From an archaeon UBA55 (GTDB lineage: Archaea; Undinarchaeota; Undinarchaeia; Undinarchaeales; Undinarchaeaceae): a DNA stretch of 22,680 nt. Below, in pieces: positions 15,900 through 21,312 of the stretch. The notes under the pieces were generated by a model that was given only the letters and a program-made list of their open reading frames with translations, made no database searches and was not told the DNA's origin. Made by a program: the position numbers and the translations under genes. The stretch lies in assembly GCA_002495465.1 (NCBI GenBank), contig DAFN01000016.1, forward strand, positions 997 through 23,676, written 5' to 3'. Position 1 is the first letter of the stretch, and the number at the start of each line of letters is the position of its first letter.

Positions 15900-16100
15900 A
15901 TGGCAGAACTTCCTATAGCCCCTTTTGAGCGTCTTTTGAAAAAAGCAGGAGCAGGTCGCGTTTCAGAGGAGGCCGCTGAAAGGCTCAGAGACACTATTGA
16001 AGAACAAACGCTTGACTTAGCACGAAAAGCCGTATCTTACGCTATCCACGCAAAAAGAAAAACTGTGAGAAAAGAAGACGTCGCTCTTGCAGGTCGCTGA
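15900..16100 (+). CDS. Archaeal histone
   Basis: A 66-aa single histone fold, the size of HMf-type archaeal histones, which dimerise and wrap DNA. The opening [27 protein letters not shown] matches helix 1, loop 1 and the start of helix 2 (shown here in prose: PIAPF, GAGRVS). The loop 2/helix 3 segment [13 protein letters not shown] carries the DNA-contacting Arg-Lys-Thr. The C-terminus stops two or three residues sooner than HMfB. The gene has its own TATA box about 26 nt upstream and converges on the dCTP deaminase-family gene with no gap between stop codons. An MC1-type protein encoded 3.5 kb away means at least two chromatin proteins are present. Confidence 0.95.
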   Translation: MAELPIAPFERLLKKAGAGRVSEEAAERLRDTIEEQTLDLARKAVSYAIHAKRKTVRKEDVALAGR

Positions 16101-16589
16101 TTATACTACTTTTCCGCCCTGATATCTTCCGTCGTAGTCGACAGTATCGCCTTCAGTCTTCTCAAACATAACCTGCATTATTCTTGCCCCTTTCTCGAGC
16201 TCGAAACTGTGGTTTGACATATTTTTCAGACCGACAGTAAGACGTCCGCTGAAGCCAGGGTCAACAAATGCTGTAAGAAGGTAGACACCGCACCTACAGA
16301 GAGTTGAGCGAGGAAGTATCCTTGCGGCTATGTCTGAAGGCATATTCACTTTTTCCATAGTCTCTACAAGTATCAGCTCGTTTGGCTTTATTGAAACTGT
16401 GTCTCCAGATATTTCTGATATCTCTGGAAGCGTTCTGCTTTCTTTATGAACTTTGGTGTCTCCGGACGGTCTGTAAAAAGTTCTTGCCCTGAAATCCACT
16501 CCCGCTCCCTGAACATTTTGTTCTTCGTGCTCTTCTATGAGTTTTTTATCTTCAATAAGGCGCTTTATCTCAGAATTTCCAAGAATCAT
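16101..16589 (-). CDS. dCTP deaminase/dUTPase superfamily protein (activity uncertain)
   Basis: A 162-aa member of the trimeric dCTP deaminase/dUTPase family, which supplies dUMP and keeps dUTP out of DNA. Motifs: MILGNSEIKRLI at the start, ILPRSTLCRCG (91-101), FVDPGFSGRLTVGLKN (108-123, D110), GARIMQV (134-140) and a C-terminal YDGRYQGGKVV. In E. coli dCTP deaminase the catalytic Glu (E138) is ten residues after the DPG aspartate; here that position is G120. dUTPases also lack the Glu and use the Asp, so dUTP hydrolysis is the more likely activity. The stop codon is immediately next to the histone stop. A possible TATA (minus strand CTTTTTAG, 16612-16619) is about 27 nt upstream. Confidence 0.85.
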   Translation of the reverse strand: MILGNSEIKRLIEDKKLIEEHEEQNVQGAGVDFRARTFYRPSGDTKVHKESRTLPEISEISGDTVSIKPNELILVETMEKVNMPSDIAARILPRSTLCRCGVYLLTAFVDPGFSGRLTVGLKNMSNHSFELEKGARIMQVMFEKTEGDTVDYDGRYQGGKVV

Positions 16590-16648
16590 AGCTAATATTA
16601 GGTTAAGCTAGCTAAAAAGCTTTCTTAAAAAATTTCTGAAGACAATGG

Positions 16649-16656
16649 TTTTATAG
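16649..16656 (+). promoter_or_regulatory. TATA-like box for the CBS-domain gene
   Basis: TTTTATAG, which would place the transcription start about 16679, a few bases before the ATG at 16686. Confidence 0.45.
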
Positions 16657-16685
16657 TACTGGGAACTATTTATTATGAGGGAGAA

Positions 16686-17249
16686 ATGGCACCAACGAAT
16701 ACAAGACCATCAGATATTTCTGTGAGGGATTCTATGTCTTCCCCCGTTATAACTATAAGACCAGATAGCTCTCTATTGGAAGCTTCCAAGCTTATGAGAG
16801 ATAAGGATATTGGGGCCATCATAGTTCTGGACGAGAGTGAAGCAGTAGGAATCGTTACTGAGCATGATTTTGTTATTTTTGTATCAAATGGTACAGATAT
16901 AAATGAAACAAAAGTAGGGGATGTAATGTCTTCACCTCTCTTAACAATTTCACCTGATTCCAGCATAATAGACGCTGCAAAATTCATGGGTTCAAAGAAA
17001 ATACGGAAGCTTCCTGTTGTTGAGAATAATCAACTAAAGGGGATTATAACTTCAGAGGATATAGCCAAGATAGCACCGGCAGAGTTAGAGCTCCTGATGG
17101 AGCTGGTATCCATAAAAATCGACGATGTTAATGAGTATCTGAAGGAAACACAATCGGGGGATTGTGAAAACTGTAGCAATTTTGCAGAGGAGATTGTGAA
17201 AGTTGAGGATAGATTTTTATGCAGATCGTGTGCAACGTCCTCAGACTGA
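16686..17249 (+). CDS. Tandem CBS-domain protein with C-terminal zinc ribbon
   Basis: A 187-aa protein with two CBS domains, about 8-67 and 74-132, forming one Bateman module that typically senses adenine nucleotides or S-adenosylmethionine. Repeats are visible as VRDSMSSPVITIRPDSSLLEA and VGDVMSSPLLTISPDSSIIDA (each quoted in part), each followed by GIVTEHD or GIITSED. The C-terminus has a zinc ribbon with C160, C163, C179 and C182. This CBS plus zinc-ribbon layout is frequent in archaea; partners and ligand are generally unknown. I chose the ATG at 16686; an ATG at 16675 is in a different frame. A candidate RNA gene starts about 50 nt downstream. Confidence 0.9.
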   Translation: MAPTNTRPSDISVRDSMSSPVITIRPDSSLLEASKLMRDKDIGAIIVLDESEAVGIVTEHDFVIFVSNGTDINETKVGDVMSSPLLTISPDSSIIDAAKFMGSKKIRKLPVVENNQLKGIITSEDIAKIAPAELELLMELVSIKIDDVNEYLKETQSGDCENCSNFAEEIVKVEDRFLCRSCATSSD

Positions 17250-17271
17250 TTGACGCAGAAACTAAAAATAG

Positions 17272-17280
17272 GTATTTATA
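17272..17280 (+). promoter_or_regulatory. TATA box for the candidate structured RNA
   Basis: GTATTTATA, about 25-28 nt upstream of the base of the RNA stem that starts at 17301/17302. Its spacing matches an RNA 5' end right at the stem rather than a protein start. Confidence 0.5.
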
Positions 17281-17300
17281 GTAGTAATCTAACTAATTCA

Positions 17301-17391
17301 GTACCCAATTCTCGTTGCGAGGGTTACTCAATGGAGGACGGCCTTAGCCAGTCTATGAAATTGGGAGTTAGCAACGAGTTGGGTAACAATC
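17301..17391 (+). ncRNA. Candidate structured small RNA, rod-like with K-turn-like motif
   Basis: A 91-nt stretch folds by hand into one long hairpin. The basal stem pairs 17302-17308 with 17379-17385 and, after a TT bulge, 17311-17318 with 17371-17378: 15 Watson-Crick pairs. A 7x2 internal loop follows, then ACT and CAAT (17326-17332) pair with ATTG and AGT (17360-17363, 17366-17368). Next, GGA (17333-17335) faces ATGAA (17355-17359), allowing tandem G-A pairs (G34-A58, A35-G57) and a short bulge, like an L7Ae-binding kink-turn. The tip is GGAC/GTCT plus GGC-CTTA-GCC. ACA (17386-17388) directly follows the basal stem. These recall archaeal H/ACA guide RNAs, but the stem between loop and ACA is about 15 nt, longer than the family norm. 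A cis-regulatory leader is the main alternative. Confidence 0.6.
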
Positions 17392-17679
17392 ATGAGGTTT
17401 ACTGTAAAAGTAAAGCCGCGGTCGCCCGCTAATAGAGCACAGGTGGCCGGATCTCATGAACTCACTGTGTGGGTTCAATCCGAAGCGAAAGATGGAAAAG
17501 CGAATAAAGAACTCCTTTCGTTTCTCACAAAATCCATACGGAAATCAACTGGAAGAAAATCTTCCATTCACATCATATCGGGAGGCATCTCGAGGATAAA
17601 GGTGCTGGAGTCAGACTCAACATGGGAAGAAATTAGAAAAACATTCTCCCCTAAAAACGATAGAGAGAACGAAGAGTAA
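17392..17679 (+). CDS. DUF167 / YggU-family protein
   Basis: A 95-aa DUF167 protein, a small conserved alpha/beta family found in bacteria, archaea and eukaryotes with no firmly established biochemical role. The N-terminus FTVKVKPRSPANR and the central EAKDGKANKELLSFL are the family signatures; SSIHIISGGISRIKVL is the following strand-helix element. The ATG at 17392 is the first base after the candidate RNA, so the mRNA either begins with that RNA as a 5' leader or becomes leaderless after RNA processing. No other promoter or Shine-Dalgarno sequence precedes it. The C-terminal 15 residues are charged and variable. dnaG follows after 62 nt with its own promoter-like sequence. Confidence 0.88.
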   Translation: MRFTVKVKPRSPANRAQVAGSHELTVWVQSEAKDGKANKELLSFLTKSIRKSTGRKSSIHIISGGISRIKVLESDSTWEEIRKTFSPKNDRENEE

Positions 17680-17680
17680 T

Positions 17681-17690
17681 CTCTAAATAA
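17681..17690 (+). promoter_or_regulatory. TATA-like box for dnaG
   Basis: CTCTAAATAA, predicting a start near 17712 and a leader of about 30 nt that carries GAGGT (17731-17735), six bases before the dnaG ATG. Confidence 0.5.
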
Positions 17691-17741
17691 GTCTCCAGAA
17701 TACTTTTTCTTTTGAGCGCTGCCCGAAAAAGAGGTAAACAA

Positions 17742-19211
17742 ATGGCAAAAATCGGAGTAGCAGCAATAAAATATATGGTTCGCGCTAAAATTTCCACTAC
17801 AGGAGTGGTTGAGCGCCCGGACGTAATCGGGGCAGTCTTTGGGCAGACAGAAGGTTTGCTAGGAGAGGATCTTGACCTGCGCGAACTTCAAAAAAACGGA
17901 AGAATTGGAAGAATAGAGGTCGAACTGGAAACAAAAGACGGTAAGACTGAAGGTAAGATAGAAATTCCAACTTCCTTGAGCAAAGAAGACACCGCACTAA
18001 TTGCGGCCGGTCTTGAGACAATTGAAAGAATAGGCCCAAGTAATTCCACAATATCTGTAGAGGCTATTGAAGACGTAAGGTCTTCCAAAAGGGACTACGT
18101 TGTGGACAGAGCCCAGGCACTTCTTGAAAAACTTGGAGCAGATGTTCCAGAATCACAGGAACTTTCTTCACGTGTTCGGACAGCAATAAAAACCGGTGAG
18201 ATAAAGGATTATGGTCCTGACAAACTTGCTGGCGGTCCTGATGTGGAGAGTGCAAGCGAAATAATCCTTGTTGAAGGAAGGGCAGATGTTCTGAACCTTC
18301 TAAAAGGAGGTATTGGAAATTGCCTTAGCACAGGAGGAACAAAAGTTCCTGCTTCTCTAAAAGACCTTTGTAAAGGTAAGAAGGTAAGTGTATTTCTCGA
18401 TGGAGATCGCGGAGGAATTTTGATATTGAAGGCACTGACAAGCCTTATAGATATTGTAAATGTATCAGTGGCTCCAAATGGTACTGAAGTAGAAGAAATT
18501 ACACAAAAAGAGATACTGAAAGCTCTTAGAAGCCAGGTTCCACTTGATGTCTTTCTTGGAAGAGAGCGTTCTCCAAGGAGAGAAGCTCCAAGGGGGCGCG
18601 ACAGAGATCGGAGAAGAGATGACAGAAGAAACGGGCGAGGACGCGACAGAGATCGAAGAAGGGAGGACAGACCAAGGCCTCAGATAGAGATAACTCCTGA
18701 GATGGAATCTCTTGACAAGCTCGTGACCGAAGATTTCAGAGGAAGTGGAGACGCTTTTCTTCTGAAGAAAACCGGCTCAAAATTCAAGAAAGCAGGAAGC
18801 ATTCCGAAAGGAGATTTGAAAGAGGTTATAAAAAATCTTTCTGAAGGTCAATACCAAGGAATTCTTGTGGACGGACCGCTCGAGCAAACAATGGTAACAG
18901 AGGCATCAGACAGGGGGATAAACTTCATAATTGGTTCTATAAAGCCAAGATTCCTGAAGAAGAGGCCTGGTGTTCTTGCTATGGATTATACCTTCCTAAG
19001 GCACATAATAGAGAAGAAGAGGGAACGTAGTAGTATCCCTAATGGCTCTGAGGCTCCTAAAAAGGCTGAGGCAGAACGGAAAATACTAAAACCAAAACCT
19101 GTGGCAAAGGATAAAAAAACTGAGAAAAAACCATCTGTAAAGAAGAGTTCAGTGAAAAGAGGAAAGGGGGGGAAGAAAAGTGCTTCCAAATCTAAATCCA
19201 AAACAGCTTGA
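17742..19211 (+). CDS. dnaG: Archaeal DnaG-like primase with Arg-rich insert and Lys-rich tail
   Basis: A 489-aa archaeal DnaG, known both as a primase-like protein and as a subunit of the archaeal exosome. I start it at the ATG at 17742, after GAGGT; an upstream TTG at 17712 would add ten residues. The N-terminal region (1-165) is the archaeal DnaG domain (KYMVRAKISTTGVVERPDVIGAVFGQTEG in part). The Toprim domain has E178 in ILVEGRADVLNLL and D220/D222 in VFLDGDRGG. Residues 274-312 are an insert of Arg and Asp with short repeats (RGRDRDRRRDD, GRGRDRDRRRED). A conserved C-terminal domain spans about 318-425. The last 60 residues are Lys/Ser-rich. Both charged regions make it longer than most archaeal DnaG. 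The end overlaps NAC by 32 nt. Confidence 0.93.
   Translation: MAKIGVAAIKYMVRAKISTTGVVERPDVIGAVFGQTEGLLGEDLDLRELQKNGRIGRIEVELETKDGKTEGKIEIPTSLSKEDTALIAAGLETIERIGPSNSTISVEAIEDVRSSKRDYVVDRAQALLEKLGADVPESQELSSRVRTAIKTGEIKDYGPDKLAGGPDVESASEIILVEGRADVLNLLKGGIGNCLSTGGTKVPASLKDLCKGKKVSVFLDGDRGGILILKALTSLIDIVNVSVAPNGTEVEEITQKEILKALRSQVPLDVFLGRERSPRREAPRGRDRDRRRDDRRNGRGRDRDRRREDRPRPQIEITPEMESLDKLVTEDFRGSGDAFLLKKTGSKFKKAGSIPKGDLKEVIKNLSEGQYQGILVDGPLEQTMVTEASDRGINFIIGSIKPRFLKKRPGVLAMDYTFLRHIIEKKRERSSIPNGSEAPKKAEAERKILKPKPVAKDKKTEKKPSVKKSSVKRGKGGKKSASKSKSKTA
18597..18655 (+). repeat. Imperfect direct repeat in dnaG encoding the Arg/Asp-rich motif
   Basis: CGCGACAGAGATCG occurs at 18597-18610 and again at 18642-18655, a 45-nt offset, with similar flanks (GAGAAG and AAGAAG). 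It encodes RDRDR twice. In-frame duplication is the simplest origin. Confidence 0.8.
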
Positions 19212-19509
19212 GAAAGCAATGAAGAGAATGGGAATGAGTGTCGATGAAATAGACGCTGAGGAAGTTATAATAAATCTCCGAGATGGCAGTCAGATAACAA
19301 TCAGCGACCCACAGGTTGCAAAAATGAACATGCAAGGCCAAGATAGTTTCCAGATATCAGGCACAGTGTCTGAAGGACAGGCCGAAGCCAGTGAGTCTGA
19401 TATTGAAATGGTAGTTCAGCAAGCTGGTGTTTCTGAAGATGTGGCTCGTGAAGCTCTCAAGAGCTCTGGGAATGATATAGCAAAAGCCATACTTTCCGTG
19501 CAGGACTAA
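19180..19509 (+). CDS. nac: Nascent polypeptide-associated complex protein (archaeal NAC)
   Basis: A 109-aa archaeal NAC, a homodimeric ribosome-associated chaperone that contacts emerging polypeptides. The N-terminal LNPKQLEKAMKRMGM helix and the NAC beta-barrel (EEVIINLRDGSQITISDPQV, in part) are followed by a linker and a UBA domain at about 68-109 ending in REALKSSGNDIAKAILSVQ. The start is GTG at 19180, which gives the typical MLPNLNPKQ opening and places the start inside the dnaG tail, overlapping it by 32 nt. A co-transcript with dnaG is therefore likely. The long overlap means the Lys-rich end of DnaG and the first ten NAC residues share DNA. Confidence 0.93.
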   Translation: MLPNLNPKQLEKAMKRMGMSVDEIDAEEVIINLRDGSQITISDPQVAKMNMQGQDSFQISGTVSEGQAEASESDIEMVVQQAGVSEDVAREALKSSGNDIAKAILSVQD

Positions 19510-19570
19510 ATATTTTGTCTGAAAAACCAGTATCTTGCGTTTCATTTTAGAATTATTTCTAATCGATATA

Positions 19571-19579
19571 CTTATAAAG
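19571..19579 (+). promoter_or_regulatory. TATA box for the MC1 gene
   Basis: CTTATAAAG, predicting a start near 19601 and a 45-nt leader, longer than for most genes in this window. Confidence 0.6.
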
Positions 19580-19607
19580 GGGTAGCCCATAACAGTTTTT
19601 GTTCAAA

Positions 19608-19623
19608 ACCGCTATCATGCGGT
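19608..19623 (+). promoter_or_regulatory. Leader hairpin upstream of MC1
   Basis: ACCGC (19608-19612) and GCGGT (19619-19623) pair perfectly around the loop TATCAT. The hairpin ends 8 nt before the Shine-Dalgarno sequence, so it could tune mRNA stability or translation. No regulator is known to me. Confidence 0.4.
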
Positions 19624-19631
19624 AAAGTCAT

Positions 19632-19639
19632 AGGAGGTG
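19632..19639 (+). promoter_or_regulatory. Shine-Dalgarno sequence for MC1
   Basis: AGGAGGTG with 8 nt between AGGAGG and the ATG at 19646. It fixes the start there rather than at the in-frame GTG at 19637, which overlaps the site itself. Confidence 0.75.
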
Positions 19640-19645
19640 GAAATT

Positions 19646-19936
19646 ATGGCAGAAAAAAAGTACTATGTTCTAAGGAACAGGAGTGGTGACACTGAGCACG
19701 TTTTTAGTGGTTCTTCACCAAGACAGGCCGCTCTTAAAGCAGCAACTCGCGGAAACTCTAGCATAATGCTAAGAGAAAGAGGGCGCAGGAACAAGGATGG
19801 CACTTATTCAGTCCACTGTTTCAAGGGCTCAGTAAAGGTTGTTGATGCACCTGAAAACAGACCAAGCTGGCTACCTGCAAGGGTCAAGAAACCGATTGTC
19901 CGAAAGTCTGGAGTTGAGAGAATAAACAAGATATAG
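19646..19936 (+). CDS. MC1-type non-histone chromosomal protein
   Basis: A 96-aa MC1 protein, a small monomeric DNA-bending chromatin protein first studied in Methanosarcina and also found in haloarchaea. It matches the family along its length: KYYVLRNRSGDTEHVFSG, then SPRQAALKAATRG, LRERGRRNKDG, VHCFKGSVKVVDAPENRPSW and VKKPIVRKSGVERI (each a known MC1 block). The Trp and Pro of RPSWLP, which contribute to DNA binding in MC1, are kept. The gene has its own TATA box, a 45-nt leader with a hairpin, and a near-perfect Shine-Dalgarno sequence, and it ends in a strong terminator, consistent with high, independent expression. A histone is also encoded in the window. Confidence 0.93.
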   Translation: MAEKKYYVLRNRSGDTEHVFSGSSPRQAALKAATRGNSSIMLRERGRRNKDGTYSVHCFKGSVKVVDAPENRPSWLPARVKKPIVRKSGVERINKI

Positions 19937-19946
19937 TTTAAGAGTT

Positions 19947-19972
19947 GGGGCGAAAGCCCCTCTTATTTTTTT
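19947..19972 (+). terminator. Hairpin plus U-tract terminator after MC1
   Basis: GGGGC (19947-19951), a GAAA tetraloop and GCCCC (19956-19960) form a perfect stem, followed by TCTTATTTTTTT. It lies 10 nt after the MC1 stop and just before the convergent membrane protein stop. The T-tract favours termination of the plus-strand transcript; the stem may also protect the minus-strand 3' end. Confidence 0.75.
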
Positions 19973-20528
19973 AGAGAAGAATTATACCAAGATATTTAGT
20001 TATTAGATAGACTGCAGGTATGTGTATTACAGAGAATTTGATGCAGCCAATTAGAGTGTGACCTAGTGTGAGATATATGAGGTTTTCAATTAAGTCATAG
20101 AGAATAACTATTACGAGAGCTGTCATCGCGAGGTTTCCGAGCATTCCATAAAGTCCGCCTGCAAAAAGTCCTATTACAATGTAGCCAAGAGTTCCGACGA
20201 AAACATCACTTGGAGATTCTCGTGTGTACATTATAGGAAGCCCGTATGAAAAAGCGCCGACTATTGAACCGGCCATAGGACCGTATTGTATTGAGGTAAT
20301 AATTGTCAGAGTTGTGGCAAGCTCTATACCGGCGACTGAGGAACCGCCATATCGGACAGGGAGTCTTGAGAGCATACCTGCTGCTATGTAGGCTAAAATA
20401 GTGAGAAGTGTACTCCAGGCTACTCCGAAGCCGAGCCTGATAAGAAGGAGCATAATAATAATTGAGACTCCTGCTTTAGAAAAATGTATCCACGAATTCG
20501 GCACTTTTACCTGAATTTTCTCTGGCAT
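19971..20528 (-). CDS. Polytopic membrane protein, possibly ECF transporter S-component-like
   Basis: A 185-aa protein with about five or six hydrophobic helices and few charges outside the first 20 residues. Helices lie at roughly 20-35, 38-55, 65-90, 105-125, 130-155 and 160-185. The small-residue pattern in the middle (YGPMAGSIVGAFSYGLP and IGLFAGGLYGMLGN) resembles vitamin-uptake S components or MreD-like proteins, but I see no decisive motif, so the family is a guess. The ATG at 20528 is 16 nt after the 3' end of the initiator tRNA gene on the same strand, with AAGGT between them acting as a possible ribosome-binding site. It has no room for a separate promoter outside the tRNA, so co-transcription with the tRNA is likely. 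Confidence 0.7.
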   Translation of the reverse strand: MPEKIQVKVPNSWIHFSKAGVSIIIMLLLIRLGFGVAWSTLLTILAYIAAGMLSRLPVRYGGSSVAGIELATTLTIITSIQYGPMAGSIVGAFSYGLPIMYTRESPSDVFVGTLGYIVIGLFAGGLYGMLGNLAMTALVIVILYDLIENLIYLTLGHTLIGCIKFSVIHIPAVYLITKYLGIILL

Positions 20529-20544
20529 AATAATGTGACCTTAG

Positions 20545-20619
20545 TAGCGGGAGATGGATTTGAACCATCGACCTCCGGGTTATGAGCCCGACGGGCACTC
20601 CAAGCTGCCCCATCCCGCT
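20545..20619 (-). tRNA. Initiator tRNA-Met (CAT)
   Basis: A 75-nt cloverleaf on the minus strand. The acceptor stem AGCGGGA/TCCCGCT has the A1:U72 pair typical of initiators, with discriminator A73. The D arm is GGGC/GCCC with a 10-nt loop. The anticodon stem contains three consecutive G-C pairs (GGG/CCC) next to the loop CTCATAA, the initiator hallmark; the CAT anticodon is at 20582-20584. The T arm is GATGG/CCATC with loop TTCAAAT. The CCA end is not encoded. There is no intron. The TATA-like sequence TTAAATA lies about 29 nt upstream, inside the end of the amidotransferase gene. Confidence 0.96.
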
Positions 20620-20643
20620 AGATAAAAGTCTCTGATAGACTGT

Positions 20644-21312
20644 CTATTTAACGGTTTTGGTTATAATATCGATAAAATTTCGGTAAATTTTCCATTCGAT
20701 GTATTCTTCTGGGGCCAGAGCGCTGGCTTCCTCATAGTTTTCACATTTTCGGTCTGTTTTTAAATATTCTTTTCCGGATTCGGGGCTTTCCTCGGCGTGG
20801 AATTGTATTCCGTAAATAGTGTCGCTGTATTTGACGGCCTGTATACAATTTTGACTCTCTGCAAGCACCTTGCCTTCTCCTTTTACTGCTCTAATATGAT
20901 ATTGGTATATAGGCAGACTGGTGGGAAGTTCCTTGAATAGTTGGTCTTCTTTTCCGAGATCCGTTAACTTAACTTGTACCCAACCTATCTCAGGCTTTTT
21001 AAGTGTAATAATTTCAAAGCCATAAAGTTCAGCAAGAATTTGGCTCCCGAAACAGACGCCGAGTACAGGTTTACCGATTCCAATAATCTTAGCAATCTGC
21101 TCCTTGATTAGTCTTGGCCAGGCGTGCTTTTCAGAATGCCCGTCAGCTCCGGAAACAATAAAAGCATCGTAATTCTCTGTGTCCGGAAATTGGAACTTTC
21201 TTACTTCAGATATGTCGATTTCTAAATCAGGATGCCCTCTTAGAAGTGCTTTCTTAATTTTCTCGCTTTCCTGAACTCTGCTTTTGTGACAATCATAAAT
21301 CAGAATCTTCAT
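20644..21312 (-). CDS. Class I glutamine amidotransferase-like protein
   Basis: A 222-aa class I (triad) glutamine amidotransferase domain, which releases ammonia from glutamine for a partner enzyme. The triad is complete: C87 in GVCFGSQILAELYG, H172 and E174 in IQFHAEES. The family resembles the stand-alone GMP-synthase-type amidotransferase proteins. The C-terminus carries a variable charged stretch (about 183-205) before the final helix. Its ATG overlaps the aminotransferase stop by ATGA, making it part of a kinase - aminotransferase - amidotransferase operon for arginine or lysine. That placement suggests a role in amino-acid nitrogen metabolism, but no partner synthase is in the window. 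Non-amidotransferase hydrolases (for example gamma-glutamyl hydrolases) share the triad. Confidence 0.85.
   Translation of the reverse strand: MKILIYDCHKSRVQESEKIKKALLRGHPDLEIDISEVRKFQFPDTENYDAFIVSGADGHSEKHAWPRLIKEQIAKIIGIGKPVLGVCFGSQILAELYGFEIITLKKPEIGWVQVKLTDLGKEDQLFKELPTSLPIYQYHIRAVKGEGKVLAESQNCIQAVKYSDTIYGIQFHAEESPESGKEYLKTDRKCENYEEASALAPEEYIEWKIYRNFIDIITKTVK
20645..20651 (-). promoter_or_regulatory. TATA box for initiator tRNA, overlapping the amidotransferase stop
   Basis: Minus strand TTAAATA, made up of the last sense codons and the first two bases of the TAG stop (20644-20646) of the upstream gene. Its centre is 29 nt from the tRNA 5' end. Confidence 0.5.

Noticed and set aside
16675..16688. 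Earlier ATG for the CBS protein
   Set aside because: The ATG at 16675 is out of frame with the CBS domains; the ATG at 16686 is in frame and starts directly before the first domain.
17301..17391. Canonical H/ACA guide RNA as a firm call
   Set aside because: The ACA and K-turn-like element fit, but the internal loop is about 15 paired nt from the ACA before counting a guide strand, longer than the usual 14-16 nt total. I keep the neutral label of candidate structured RNA.
17250..17432. Possible 60-codon protein or upstream ORF in the gap before DUF167
   Set aside because: It runs through the perfectly paired RNA stem and into DUF167 in another frame. The base pairing and TATA spacing explain the sequence better. 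An internal ATG at 17331 is followed by no recognisable protein.
17712..17741. TTG start adding ten residues to DnaG
   Set aside because: The ATG at 17742 has GAGGT six bases upstream and gives the normal MAKIG-type N-terminus.
19637..19645. GTG start for MC1
   Set aside because: It falls within the Shine-Dalgarno sequence that serves the ATG at 19646.
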